This document shows positions 38,219 through 48,009 of a stretch of 64,000 nt of DNA, piece after piece. The notes beneath the pieces are model-generated. The model did no database searches and was not told where the DNA came from. It saw only the letters and a list, made by a program, of their open reading frames with translations. The translations under genes and the position numbers were made by a program. This DNA is from Bin55 sp965205965 (GTDB lineage Bacteria > Pseudomonadota > Gammaproteobacteria > Pseudomonadales > Azotimanducaceae). The first letter of the stretch is position 1. Each line of letters begins with the position of its first letter. The stretch spans positions 1,240,001-1,304,000 of the forward strand of contig CBDBHT010000007.1 in NCBI GenBank assembly GCA_965205965.1, in the 5' to 3' direction.

Positions 38219-40123
38219 TTGAAAGAAATCTCAAGTAGTAGATATTCCGCTTTGTCGATCCAAGTACTAAGCGGTTTAGATCCTGTGCGACGACGCCCTG
38301 GTATGTACACTGATACAGCAAATCTGAATCACTTATTGCGGGAAGTTGTTGATAACAGTGTTGATGAGGCACTTAACGGATTTGCCAGAAGGATTTCTGT
38401 AATGATCCATGGTGATGGATCGTTGGAAGTGCTCGATGATGGTCGAGGGATGCCGGTTGATATACATCCGCAGTACGAAATGACTGGTGTGGAATTGATA
38501 CTGACGAAGTTGCACTCCGGTGGCAAATTCGACAACGATCAATATCGGTTTGCGGGCGGGCTTCACGGTGTCGGAGTATCAGTTGTCAATGCGCTCAGTA
38601 AGTGGCTTGAAGTAGAAGTACGCCAAGGCGGGGCACGCTACAAACAGCGATACCAATCCGGTGAACCTATTACGAAGCTGGAACAAGTAGAGTCAGTTGG
38701 CAAGCGCAATACCGGAACTCGAATTCACTTCCTTCCGGATGCAACGTACTTCGATAGCACTGTCGTAGTCATATCCAAGATACGACATCTTTTACGTGCA
38801 AAAGCAATCCTTTGTCCGGGATTGCGTGTTGAGCTGAAGCGTTTTCATAATGGTGAAATCGAAGAGGAGTCTTGGCATTACGAAAAGGGATTGGAAGGTT
38901 ATCTGCTAGAAAAAATTACAGCAGAATGTATTCCCTCCAAGCCGTTTACGCACAAGGTAGAAGCACCGTCGGAAACTGTAGAGTGGGCGTTGCATTGGGT
39001 TGGTGAAGGGGACGAAATCATTAATGAGAGCTATGTCAATTTAATTCCTACGATACTTGGGGGGACGCACGTAAATGGATTACGCAGCGGGTTCACTGAT
39101 GCCTTGCGCGAATTTTGCGCGTTTCGTGGTCTGGGACCGAAACAGCAAAGGATTACAGCCGACGACGTGTTCACTAAATGTTCTTATGTACTTTCTGCGA
39201 AGCTAGCAGAACCTCAGTTCAGTGGGCAAACCAAAGAGCGTCTCTCGTCCCGACAGGCGGCCGTCTTTATTGGTGGTGTAGCTAAGGATGTGTTTAGCAT
39301 ATGGCTGAACGAGCATCCTCACGATGGTGAAAAAATAGCCGCAATAGCTATTGCTAGTGCCGAGCGACGTGTGCAATCCAGTAAAAAAGTAGCTCGAAAA
39401 AGAGCAACAGCAGGTCCGTCTTTACCGGGCAAGTTGGCAGACTGTTCCTCTCAAGAAGCCGAACGATCAGAGCTATTTCTTGTGGAGGGAGACTCTGCAG
39501 GAGGGTCTGCAAGGCAAGCACGAGATCGAGAATTTCAAGCAGTTCTGCCGTTGCGAGGTAAAATCCAGAATACTTGGGAAGCCAGCAGTACCGGGATTTT
39601 AGCTTCTCGGGAAGTGCACGACATCGCGATCGCTATCGGTGTGGAGCCTGGGTCGACCGATATATCCGGTCTTCGCTACCATAAAATTTGTATTCTAGCC
39701 GATGCGGATTCTGACGGTTTGCATATTGCGACACTGTTATGTGCGTTGTTTTATAAGCACTACCGATCTTTGATTGATGCAGGACATATATACGTAGCTA
39801 TGCCTCCACTATATCGCATAGATGTAGGAAAAAAGATTTTTTATGCACTCGACGAGAGTGAAAAGCAGGGTGTGCTAGACCGCATTGAGGCGGAAAAAAC
39901 GCGGGGCACACCTGTTGTTCAACGTTTCAAGGGCCTTGGAGAAATGAATGCTCTCCAGCTACGAGAGACGACCATGGCTCCGGCAACGCGCAAATTGGTG
40001 CAAATTAGCCCAGAAGAGGAGTATAAGACCATGAATCTTATGGATATGTTGTTGATGAAAAGCCGCGTTGCTGACCGCCGAGCATGGCTTGTAAAGAACG
40101 GTGACCGCGCCGGATTGAACTAA
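38219..40123 (+). CDS. parE: DNA topoisomerase IV subunit B
   Basis: A 634-residue GHKL ATPase subunit of topoisomerase IV, which decatenates daughter chromosomes. The N-terminal ATPase motifs are REVVDNSVDEAL, LDDGRGMPVDIH and GGLHGVGVSVVNAL; the transducer follows; the TOPRIM domain has ELFLVEGDSAGGSA, LPLRGKIQN and the metal-binding DADSDGLHIATLL. The end GLGEMNALQLRETTM is typical of ParE. The TTG start at 38219 follows an AAGGGA site and fits the family length. parC follows after 27 bases. Confidence 0.95.
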   Translation: MKEISSSRYSALSIQVLSGLDPVRRRPGMYTDTANLNHLLREVVDNSVDEALNGFARRISVMIHGDGSLEVLDDGRGMPVDIHPQYEMTGVELILTKLHSGGKFDNDQYRFAGGLHGVGVSVVNALSKWLEVEVRQGGARYKQRYQSGEPITKLEQVESVGKRNTGTRIHFLPDATYFDSTVVVISKIRHLLRAKAILCPGLRVELKRFHNGEIEEESWHYEKGLEGYLLEKITAECIPSKPFTHKVEAPSETVEWALHWVGEGDEIINESYVNLIPTILGGTHVNGLRSGFTDALREFCAFRGLGPKQQRITADDVFTKCSYVLSAKLAEPQFSGQTKERLSSRQAAVFIGGVAKDVFSIWLNEHPHDGEKIAAIAIASAERRVQSSKKVARKRATAGPSLPGKLADCSSQEAERSELFLVEGDSAGGSARQARDREFQAVLPLRGKIQNTWEASSTGILASREVHDIAIAIGVEPGSTDISGLRYHKICILADADSDGLHIATLLCALFYKHYRSLIDAGHIYVAMPPLYRIDVGKKIFYALDESEKQGVLDRIEAEKTRGTPVVQRFKGLGEMNALQLRETTMAPATRKLVQISPEEEYKTMNLMDMLLMKSRVADRRAWLVKNGDRAGLN

Positions 40124-40150
40124 TCTTGATGCATTTCAGGAATCACGACG

Positions 40151-42445
40151 ATGTCTGAGCTAGACAATCTCGACATTCAACCATTAAGAGAATATGCGGA
40201 GAAGGCGTATCTCGATTACTCGATGTATGTCATTCATGATCGAGCGTTGCCGCACATCGGTGACGGGCTGAAGCCGGTTCAACGCCGGATTATTTACGCT
40301 ATGTCGCAGCTGAACCTTGATTTTCGCGCGAAGTACTCGAAATCCGCTCGCACCATTGGAGATGTAATTGGAAAATTTCATCCCCATGGCGAGGATGCGT
40401 GTTATGAGGCGATGGTTCTCATGGCACAGCCTTTTTCCTTTCGCTATCCCTTAGTGGATGGTCAGGGAAACTGGGGTGCGGCAGAAGACCCAAAGTCGTT
40501 TGCAGCAAGCAGGTACACGGAGGCGCGCTTATCGCGATATGCAGACCTATTGCTGGCAGAAATTGGTAAAGGTGCGGTCGAATACTCACCGAATTTTGAT
40601 GGTACGCTCCAAGAACCGCAATGCTTGCCCGCGCAAGTTCCCGTTGTATTGCTGAACGGGAGCACGGGCATTGCAGTGGGGATGGCGACTAGCGTACTGC
40701 CTCACAATCTCGGCGAGCTAGTCAACGCGTGCATTCTACTGCTCAAGAAACCAAGCACAACTACTGAAGAATTGATGTCGATAGTACTAGGTCCAGACTT
40801 TCCGACTGGGGGGCTGGTCACTTCCTCAACTGAAGAACTAGCAGAAGCGTACGAGATAGGCCGAGGAACTATCCGTGGCAGGGCCAAATACGTTCAGGAG
40901 CATGGTGATATCGTAATCACCGAATTACCATATCAGGTTTCACCTGCTCGGTTAGTTGAAAAGATTGCTCAGCAGATGCAAGCGAAACGCTTGCCAATGC
41001 TAGCAGACATACGGGATGAGTCCGACCATGAGAATCCCACAAGACTAGTTCTCGTTCCACGTTCAAATCGTGTCGACACCAATCGCGTAATGCAACACTT
41101 GTTCGCAACCACTGACCTTGAGCGTACTTATTCTGTCAACTTCAATGTGATTGGCTTGGATTCTCGTCCTAAAGTGATGGGTTTAAGAGAGATGCTCTTA
41201 GAGTGGCTTGAGTTTCGCCGACGAATAGTTCGGCGACGAATCGAATATCGCTTGGAATGCATCGCTTCGCGACTTCATGAGATTGAAGGGTTGCTTATTG
41301 CATACTTCAACCTTGATGAAGTGATTCGCATTGTGCGGGAAGAAGATGATCCGAAGGCCGTACTGACGAAAGATCCATCTCCCTTTACGATTACTGATAA
41401 ACAGATGTCCTTGCATTTAAAAGGAACGATGGATGGTTCCTTGCTCCCTTTAACCGGTGAACAAGCAACGGCGATTTTGAACCTGAGGCTAAGGCAGCTA
41501 GCGCGTCTTGAAGAAGAACGATTGATTGCAGAGAGGAATAAACTTGCAACTGAACAGCAATCATTACAAAAAATCGTAGATTCCACACGACGCATGAATG
41601 CGTTGATTCGCAATGAGCTTGAAAAAGTGGCTAAAGAATACGATGACGAGCGAAGAACCGAGATTATTACCATAGATGATGCTAGAGCATATACAGAATC
41701 AGAACTTTTGTCGAATGATCCTATCACAGTAGTGTTATCTCAAAAGGGTTGGGTGCGCTCTGCTAAAGGTCACGAAATTGACCCTTTAGAACTGCCGTAC
41801 CGAACGGGTGACAACTATGCCAGATCAGTACGGATACGAACCAACGAAGCCTGTACCTTCTTCGATTCGATGGGGCGAGCCTACTCAGTTCTTGCGAGTA
41901 GTCTTCCCTCGGCGCGTGGTCAGGGCGAGCCGCTTACCGGGAGATTCAATCCGCCCGCCGGTGCACGTTTTGTCGGTTTGGTGTCGGGAACGTCTGGCTA
42001 TGCGCTGCTTTCTTCTACTGACGGTTATGGATTTGTCGCACCCCTTGAAGCGGTATTGAATCGAACTCGAAATGGTAAATCGGTTGTAAATATATCGAAT
42101 GAGCACAACCTGCTTCCACCTTGGTCAATTGCAGATGATGTCCAAGTTGCAGTTGTTAGTAGTTCTGGCCGCCTCCTCGTATTCGATTTGGAGGCCTTGC
42201 CACAATTACGAAGTGGTAAGGGAGTAAAACTCATTAATCTTCAATCGTCAGATGATCAAAAAGAAACACTTATTCAAGCTGTTACATTAGGTGTAGAGCA
42301 CAACTTGATCGTTTACTCGGGTGAACGTTATAAGATATTGAAATCGGGCGAACTCGCCGAATATAGAGGCGAGCGAGCTAGACGTGGCAAGCTATTGTCT
42401 CAAGGATTCCGAAAAATCAGAGCTATGGAGGTCGACAGGCGGTAA
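40151..42445 (+). CDS. parC: DNA topoisomerase IV subunit A
   Basis: A 764-residue breakage-reunion subunit. The DNA-cleaving tyrosine is Y122 in KSFAASRYTEARLS. The winged-helix region reads FHPHGEDACYEAMVLMAQPF, and the C-terminal beta-pinwheel follows from about residue 500. The quinolone-determining stretch has Glu-Asp (E81-D82) where Escherichia coli has Asp79-Ser80. It forms an operon with parE (27-base gap). Its last 54 bases overlap, on opposite strands, the end of epmB. Confidence 0.95.
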   Translation: MSELDNLDIQPLREYAEKAYLDYSMYVIHDRALPHIGDGLKPVQRRIIYAMSQLNLDFRAKYSKSARTIGDVIGKFHPHGEDACYEAMVLMAQPFSFRYPLVDGQGNWGAAEDPKSFAASRYTEARLSRYADLLLAEIGKGAVEYSPNFDGTLQEPQCLPAQVPVVLLNGSTGIAVGMATSVLPHNLGELVNACILLLKKPSTTTEELMSIVLGPDFPTGGLVTSSTEELAEAYEIGRGTIRGRAKYVQEHGDIVITELPYQVSPARLVEKIAQQMQAKRLPMLADIRDESDHENPTRLVLVPRSNRVDTNRVMQHLFATTDLERTYSVNFNVIGLDSRPKVMGLREMLLEWLEFRRRIVRRRIEYRLECIASRLHEIEGLLIAYFNLDEVIRIVREEDDPKAVLTKDPSPFTITDKQMSLHLKGTMDGSLLPLTGEQATAILNLRLRQLARLEEERLIAERNKLATEQQSLQKIVDSTRRMNALIRNELEKVAKEYDDERRTEIITIDDARAYTESELLSNDPITVVLSQKGWVRSAKGHEIDPLELPYRTGDNYARSVRIRTNEACTFFDSMGRAYSVLASSLPSARGQGEPLTGRFNPPAGARFVGLVSGTSGYALLSSTDGYGFVAPLEAVLNRTRNGKSVVNISNEHNLLPPWSIADDVQVAVVSSSGRLLVFDLEALPQLRSGKGVKLINLQSSDDQKETLIQAVTLGVEHNLIVYSGERYKILKSGELAEYRGERARRGKLLSQGFRKIRAMEVDRR

Positions 42446-43483
42446 GTTCGCAGCTAGTATCTCCTTGGATACGGCTCCTGGTATTTCACGAACGAGTCGA
42501 GGGACTAGATAGCCAGGTAATAACTCCTGCAATTGGCTGAATATTTGCATTGATTGTCTTAAACCTGGGTCAAAGTGGCTTGTGCCCGATACCTTATCGG
42601 GAAGGTGAAGGTAGTATGGCAAAATTCCTACTTCGAACATTCTCAGGCTGAGTTCTGCTAACAGTTCCGCCTGGTCGTTGATGCCAGAAAGCAAAACACT
42701 TTGGTTGAATAAAGTGAAATTTTGCTCTTTAAGTGCTCCCATCGCCATACCAACTTGGTCGTCAATTTCGTTTGCATGGTTAAAGTGGAATACCAAAACG
42801 GGCGTAGCTCTTGAATGCTTCAATAAGCTAATGAATTTATTAGTAATTCTTTCTGGAATGACTACAGGCAATCGAGTATGTATACGAATTCTTTTCACAT
42901 GTGGAATTTCGTTGATTTGTTTGATTAGGTTATTAAGTTGATGGTCGGTCATCACCAGTGGGTCGCCGCCCGAGAGAATAACTTCCTCAATGGTTACATC
43001 AGCGCGTATCGAAGATAGAGCAAGTTCAAAACTGCGTGCCCGGTGTTCCTCATAAGGAAAATGACGTCGAAAGCAAAACCTGCAATTCACCGCGCAGGTG
43101 GTCGCGGCAATAAGTAATACTCGGTTGGGATATTTCTTGATCATGCCCGGTACGACAGTTGCCGCTCGTTCAGCAAGAGGGTCTTCTAAATACTGAGGAT
43201 GGGAATGTGACTCGACTTTTCGTGGCAGAACTTGCAGGAGTAGTGGATCATATGGGTCATGACGATTCATTCTGCGAATGTAACCATGGGGAATGAACAA
43301 TGGAAAACTAGGGTCCATGTCATAATCTAATTCTGATGCATCGAGGCCCAGTATATCGATCAATTCTTGAGTATCTCTCACTGCGGTTCGGATGGCGGCT
43401 CGCCAGACATCAGGCGGCCACGGTAAGGAAAAAGATTGTTCTATCATCTTGGGAGGGAAGGTTGGTTTAGAGTCAGCGATCAA
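42392..43483 (-). CDS. epmB: EF-P-(R)-beta-lysine pathway lysine 2,3-aminomutase EpmB
   Basis: A 363-residue radical-SAM, PLP-dependent aminomutase that turns lysine into (R)-beta-lysine, the moiety that EpmA attaches to elongation factor P. The cluster ligands lie in ATTCAVNCRFCFRRHFPYEE. EVILSGGDPLVMTD is the conserved SAM-binding motif, and the PLP lysine is in YYLHLPDKVSGTSHF. The start at 43483 is an ATG. It is usually divergent from efp; here 4.5 kb of foreign DNA separates the two, but all three genes of the pathway survive. The 3' end overlaps parC. Confidence 0.95.
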   Translation of the reverse strand: MIADSKPTFPPKMIEQSFSLPWPPDVWRAAIRTAVRDTQELIDILGLDASELDYDMDPSFPLFIPHGYIRRMNRHDPYDPLLLQVLPRKVESHSHPQYLEDPLAERAATVVPGMIKKYPNRVLLIAATTCAVNCRFCFRRHFPYEEHRARSFELALSSIRADVTIEEVILSGGDPLVMTDHQLNNLIKQINEIPHVKRIRIHTRLPVVIPERITNKFISLLKHSRATPVLVFHFNHANEIDDQVGMAMGALKEQNFTLFNQSVLLSGINDQAELLAELSLRMFEVGILPYYLHLPDKVSGTSHFDPGLRQSMQIFSQLQELLPGYLVPRLVREIPGAVSKEILAANLPPVDLHSSDFSESLRQ

Positions 43484-43659
43484 TATCTATGAGTTCGGTT
43501 TGGTGGACGCACAAGACTGAGGCTTGTTTAGAGCTAGCGTTCAAAATGCCTTCCGCGCGTACATACTTTATATCTTATAGGCATGTCTATTTATTCGTTG
43601 ATCAAGTGTATTTTATGGGCAACATTCAGGCATTGGTTTTGCCGTACTGTCCGAATTCC

Positions 43660-44330
43660 ATTGGCCTTGATGAACGGATCGAATCTGTTTGAGCGGGCAT
43701 GCCAAGATGCGGTGCTTGGGGAATTTGATGACCTGCGGGAGTTGCGCGAGGTGATGAGCCTATTCCGGGTTCCGTCGCTGGGAGTGAACTACCAGCTGAG
43801 CGACCGACAGTTGCAGTTCCATATGATGCTTCGGTTCGCGCCCCTGAAGACGGCGGAGGCTTCCGCCGGCTGAGACCCATGGCCGTATTGCGTCCGAACA
43901 TCGGGAACGGCATGGAAATCAGGAGCAAACCGCCCATTCCACTCCGAAAAACACGCAGTGAACCAGACGAAACAGCCAAGAAAACACCACAGTCGGAAGC
44001 TGCTTGGTCAAAACCGGATTTTATAGAGGGCCCCTAGATTTAGCTCCATAGGATTTTCGTACACGTATATGAATAGGCCAGCTTGAGGAGTAGGAATGTG
44101 ATGTACGGTTACGGAAGGTCTGAATAAGTCCGTTGCGGAACGATCAGAAATCGGGTGTTCCAGCTATGGAACAGGTCACTTTTGCGGGAACTGGAGCACG
44201 ACTTAAAGAAACGTCGAAAGCGGCGCGAGATGTTCCTGGAGAAGATGATGGACCGGCTGACGCGGGATAAATCTGCCCCGAGGTCACGGACGGGGGGCGA
44301 GACAGATGCTTAATCGAACACCTCTGGTCG
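43660..44330 (+). pseudogene. IS5-type transposase remnants
   Basis: Two pieces in different frames. The first (about 43669-43872) contains LGVNYQLSDRQLQFHMMLRF, like the YNLSDxQLEYxxxDRLSF stretch of IS5-group transposases. The second (about 44167-44300) reads LEHDLKKRRKRREMFLEKMM, like the KKTRREQFLEEM N-terminus of IS5. Neither is complete. Bases 43484-43659 and 44331-44559 around them show nothing else. Confidence 0.4.
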
Positions 44331-44559
44331 ATTTTCCAAGCTCGAAGAACAACGATGTCCACATTGAACCGGGTCGAGATCCAGACCGGCACCCCCGACA
44401 ATTCCTAAACCGTTCCTCAAGAAAACGGATTCATAACGTAATCTTGGAAAATTAGTGGTCTTACCGTTCCCTTCAGGGATTTCAAGTGAATAGAACTTTA
44501 GGCTTTACTTCCTTGTCACCTTTCTTTAGATTATCAGCTACAGGGCCTGGTCAAATTTC

Positions 44560-45363
44560 ATGACGTATTCCACAGCATGTCCGTTTTTTGGAGAAGTACC
44601 TTCCTCGGTTAGACTGGAGCCAACACCGCTCGCTGGAGTTCTCGTTCAAATCAAATTTAAAGATGTTCTTTCGTTAGCTAAAGAAGGACATGTTGCTGGT
44701 ATCCAAGAACGGGTTTGTGGACGCTATCCATTCTTAGATCGAAATCAAAATCTTGCGCTTCAGCTAATACATGAAGGTCCATTTCCTAGTATATCACCCG
44801 TGTGGCGTTTTCTCGACACGAGTAGGCTTTGGCGATTCTCACTGGCAACGAATTTTGTGTCTCTGGAGACACGCGCATATAGAAATCGAAAGGACTTCGC
44901 TAAGCGTGTTGAATATATATCCAGCGTACTTTCTGACACGATTGACTACCTACATATGTCTCGAATCGGAGTCAGGTATGTTGATAGAATCTACTCAGAA
45001 GAGAAGCTACGAGACATAGAAAAATATGTACGTCCCGAAATATTAGGTGTGTATTACGGTGATGCCAAACACAAGGTCAAGCGTACCATGAGTGAACTAA
45101 GCGGTGAAACCGATGTTGGATTGGTGACAACTCGTTGTGGATTTATGCCAGCAAATCAATCCCACGAGCTAGATCTAATGCCACCAATTCAAAGTGCATC
45201 ATGGTTTCTAGATATCGATGTATACAAAGAATTCAAGGTGCCGGCAAAATTCGAGACAAGCACCATACAAGAGAAGGTGATAGGTATGTCGAAACGCGCT
45301 TATGCATTCTTCCGTTGGGCCGTTAGTGATGATCTATTACGTGCATACGGAGGTGAAGTATGA
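44560..45363 (+). CDS. TIGR04255-family protein
   Basis: A 267-residue soluble protein of the sporadically distributed TIGR04255 family, whose function is unknown. Recognisable stretches are RLEPTPLAGVLVQIKFKDVL near the N-terminus, PSISPVWRFLDTSRLW with ATNFVSLETRAY, and RIGVRYVDRI. No catalytic motif is obvious. It is the first gene of a three-gene cassette and overlaps the next gene by 4 bases (ATGA), so the products are likely made together. Codon use is AT-richer than the flanking IS remnants. Confidence 0.75.
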   Translation: MTYSTACPFFGEVPSSVRLEPTPLAGVLVQIKFKDVLSLAKEGHVAGIQERVCGRYPFLDRNQNLALQLIHEGPFPSISPVWRFLDTSRLWRFSLATNFVSLETRAYRNRKDFAKRVEYISSVLSDTIDYLHMSRIGVRYVDRIYSEEKLRDIEKYVRPEILGVYYGDAKHKVKRTMSELSGETDVGLVTTRCGFMPANQSHELDLMPPIQSASWFLDIDVYKEFKVPAKFETSTIQEKVIGMSKRAYAFFRWAVSDDLLRAYGGEV

Positions 45364-46079
45364 CAAGTCCTAATCCAACTCAAGACTCTACAGCGGTACT
45401 AACTTACCCTTTAGGAGAGCATTTCGCTTCAATTACTATGGGTCGTGATAGTTGGGATAGCGAACATCACGATGCTAGTCAATACTTGGACGCACGTATC
45501 CGTGAGAGGGTAAAGACCTCGTCATCCACCACTCCGTGTGATGCATGGTACAGTACGATGTACTTCTTATTTGAAGAATCCTTTAACTCTACCGTTGCTC
45601 AGATACCACTTGTACAAGAACACGAACGACTCGCGTTCACGATTGAAAATTTGGTTCGCAAAAACGACCCTTCCGAAAATTTATTTAAACTTCGCAGACT
45701 TACGGGATATTCTGCCGAACGGTTAGCATCTCTATTAGAAGTCGGTCGCGAAACGATTGAGAGCTGGCTGAGAGGTGAAGAGATATCGAAAGACTGTGAT
45801 GTTAATCATATTAATAAAGCACTTTCTGTCATTCAGTTTTCAGACCGAGGTACAGCGGATGAAAATGCTCGTGCGCTAGAAGACTTCTCTCTGGGTGAGG
45901 TAACGCCTTTCGAAGCAATTAAATCCCATAGGTATTCAGAGGCGATGAGATGGTTGTCTTTTTCTCCTGCTAGACACAAGATGGAGCGTGAAAAATCCGT
46001 TTGGGAAAATGCTATTGGAGAATTCCAACCTATACTGCTTCATGATGAAGCAGATGGGACTGAAACTACGGAACGGTGA
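45360..46079 (+). CDS. Helix-turn-helix protein of the TIGR04255 cassette
   Basis: A 239-residue protein. The middle (about residues 103-150) has a Xre-like helix-turn-helix: LFKLRRLTGYSAERLASLLE, then GRETIESWLRGEEIS. A C-terminal stretch (DFSLGEVTPFEAIKSHRYSE) resembles the end of Xre/ParS-type proteins with an SPFDLLRAGRY motif. The N-terminal 100 residues are of unknown fold. It starts inside the stop of the TIGR04255 gene and lies about 60 bases before the third gene. It may regulate the cassette, but it could also be an effector partner. Confidence 0.65.
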   Translation: MTSPNPTQDSTAVLTYPLGEHFASITMGRDSWDSEHHDASQYLDARIRERVKTSSSTTPCDAWYSTMYFLFEESFNSTVAQIPLVQEHERLAFTIENLVRKNDPSENLFKLRRLTGYSAERLASLLEVGRETIESWLRGEEISKDCDVNHINKALSVIQFSDRGTADENARALEDFSLGEVTPFEAIKSHRYSEAMRWLSFSPARHKMEREKSVWENAIGEFQPILLHDEADGTETTER

Positions 46080-46142
46080 GATAAGATGGAAACTAATACA
46101 TATTAAGATAGAAATATGTAGGTAAGGATTCCGAGAGTATTG

Positions 46143-46958
46143 ATGCTCCCTGAAGCGGAGGATAGCACTGATAAACCACTCAGAAATTGGCGTCAAGGAG
46201 ATTATGTTCGCGGCGTTAACTGGTTTGTGTTCTTGGACCTTGATGAGAGCGGAGAATACGTTACGAAACACACTCAATGTTCGGACGTGGTCGGATTAGT
46301 TGCGATTAGTCAAACATGCGACATCGTACGTCGAACACAGAATCGTGACTACGTGGCAGTATGTCCTTTAATCAAAGTAACAGAAAACATCTCTGACGAG
46401 GTTAGGAGAGGCAGGCGTCCATATATGGTCAGGATTGAAAATACGGATGAGGATATTGTCGTCGACTTGCGACGGGTAATGTCGGTTCAGAAGAATATTG
46501 TAAGAACATGGGAACGATCTGAAGGATTTAACTCAAGGTATGGGAGCGTGCAGTTTGCTGCCGCGTTGGAGCGGAAATTTGGTCAATTTGCTTTTCCCGA
46601 CGAGTTTGATGAGGCGATTGCATGTTTTAAAAAGAGAGTTTGGTCGCGACACAACAGACAATCTTCTCCACTTGGTGCTATCTATAGGTCACTTGCACAG
46701 ATACGAATTCGAGCTGACCCAGATTGGTCGGCAGATTGTAAAGAAATCACTTTTATTGTAATCATGAAGGATAAATTAGAACAAAATGTTACACGGCAAA
46801 ATATAAATAAGGAATTGAACACTTCTTTTGGGAAAATCGAATGGCCTCGTGGGTACGATTGGAGCTCTCAAAGATTTGTGTTGCATACAGCGGGAGATTT
46901 GACAGCTGAAGACATCATATCAAGTAATCGTGGCGATTTCGATTTCCTTTGCTATTAG
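46143..46958 (+). CDS. SQTCD-motif protein, third gene of the cassette
   Basis: A 271-residue protein of no family that I can name with certainty. It has NWRQGDYVRGV near the N-terminus, then VVGLVAISQTCDIVRRTQNRD, a Cys-containing motif that recurs in hypothetical proteins of genomic islands, and a C-terminal alpha/beta part. I start at the ATG at 46143, since the TTG just before it lacks a better site; CGAGAG lies 5 bases upstream. No transmembrane segment. The three genes share direction and spacing and sit between two blocks of dead transposons. Confidence 0.6.
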   Translation: MLPEAEDSTDKPLRNWRQGDYVRGVNWFVFLDLDESGEYVTKHTQCSDVVGLVAISQTCDIVRRTQNRDYVAVCPLIKVTENISDEVRRGRRPYMVRIENTDEDIVVDLRRVMSVQKNIVRTWERSEGFNSRYGSVQFAAALERKFGQFAFPDEFDEAIACFKKRVWSRHNRQSSPLGAIYRSLAQIRIRADPDWSADCKEITFIVIMKDKLEQNVTRQNINKELNTSFGKIEWPRGYDWSSQRFVLHTAGDLTAEDIISSNRGDFDFLCY

Positions 46959-46974
46959 AGCGTGTTTATGTTAG

Positions 46975-47351
46975 ACGTCAGCAGAGCCTCGACCGCCGCC
47001 ACACTCAACGCACCGCTATCGGCACGGGCCAGCAGTCATCTACCGCTTCCAACAACGCCCCGGCAATTGCAGATCCGTCAGCGTCTCGCGCACGCGGTCT
47101 CGGCACTGACGGCACGGGGCTCACATCGCGTCATTTCCGCGTATGCCTCCAGGGTGGCCGAGCTACTGCACCTCGGAGTAAGCCCCCGAGGACGTTAGGG
47201 ACGGCCGATCCGCGCTTAGCCCCCCCCCCAGAACCGCTCGCTCAACCCTCTCGAAGCGTTCCCATGGGCTCTCTTCCAGGACCGCGCATGCGTCAGTGTC
47301 CCGCAACCACGACCGGGCCTGCTTGTTCAAGTCCTCATCATGGAGGAACAC
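46975..47351 (-). pseudogene. IS21-type IstA remnant
   Basis: On the minus strand, FLHDEDLNKQARSWLRD and SPWERFERVERAVL resemble the C-terminal region of IS21 IstA transposases (the FxxREDLNxQARxWL and PxERFExE pattern). The catalytic core is absent. The block is GC-rich and contains a run of nine C bases near 47221. It directly abuts the MITE at 47390. Confidence 0.4.
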
Positions 47352-47389
47352 CCGGCCGTAGAAAAAACTCCGGCGTACGTAGCGTATCT

Positions 47390-47671
47390 AGCCCGGATAT
47401 TGCATGAGCGGTGCGAGATGGACCCGTTTTTCGGTTTGGAACAGTAACCAGAGTTCCCACGTCTGGCAGCGAAATAGCCCCATTACCGGTGATCGCACTG
47501 CCGCTGAAGCTGAATTCGGCCTTCACCTTGCGGCGTTGCACGGATGAAAAGCAGATTGGATGGGGGGCAACATTTCGTCACAGCAAGGTCTCCTTCGATA
47601 TTGGGTTTAACTCATTGAACGATATCGAATTTATAGGAGCCTTGCCGTCTTATCCATGCAATATCCGGGCT
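47390..47671. repeat. MITE family 1, complete copy
   Basis: A 282-base element. The ends are perfect inverted repeats, AGCCCGGATATTGCATG on the left and its complement on the right, and CTAG is found at both junctions, which may be the target duplication. Internally, on the minus strand, it encodes RRKVKAEFSFSGSAITGNG, like the N-terminus of IS1380 transposases (RRxIxVxFxGGxITSDGG). So it is an internally deleted IS1380 element. It sits 340 bases before efp. Confidence 0.85.
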
Positions 47672-48009
47672 AGATAGACTACGATGCTGTCAGATACTCG
47701 CTCTTGTGCCACCAAGGGTAGAGAGCATGCGGGAGTTGCGACTAGTAGAAAGACATATTGGGATGCAAGACATATTTCCATTAAGAATTACACGTGATAG
47801 ATAAGCTTGATCGGAATTACTCCGAGTAATTGATATATTCAATCTCTATCGTTTCGAATCCGAGCGAGAAGATTTTGCGAATTGTCAGCAGTCATGAAGA
47901 CCAGTTCTAGATTCATTATGCCTACCTTAAATTGATGGCCCAAGTAATAATCCATCTTTGATCTCTGTATCATTTCCAACTACTCATGATTTAGATATAC
48001 CACTGAACA
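47672..48009. other. Region upstream of efp
   Basis: About 340 AT-rich bases with no visible gene. The efp promoter must lie here or in the MITE. I cannot assign a clear promoter; no strong ribosome-binding site is seen before the efp ATG. Confidence 0.45.
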
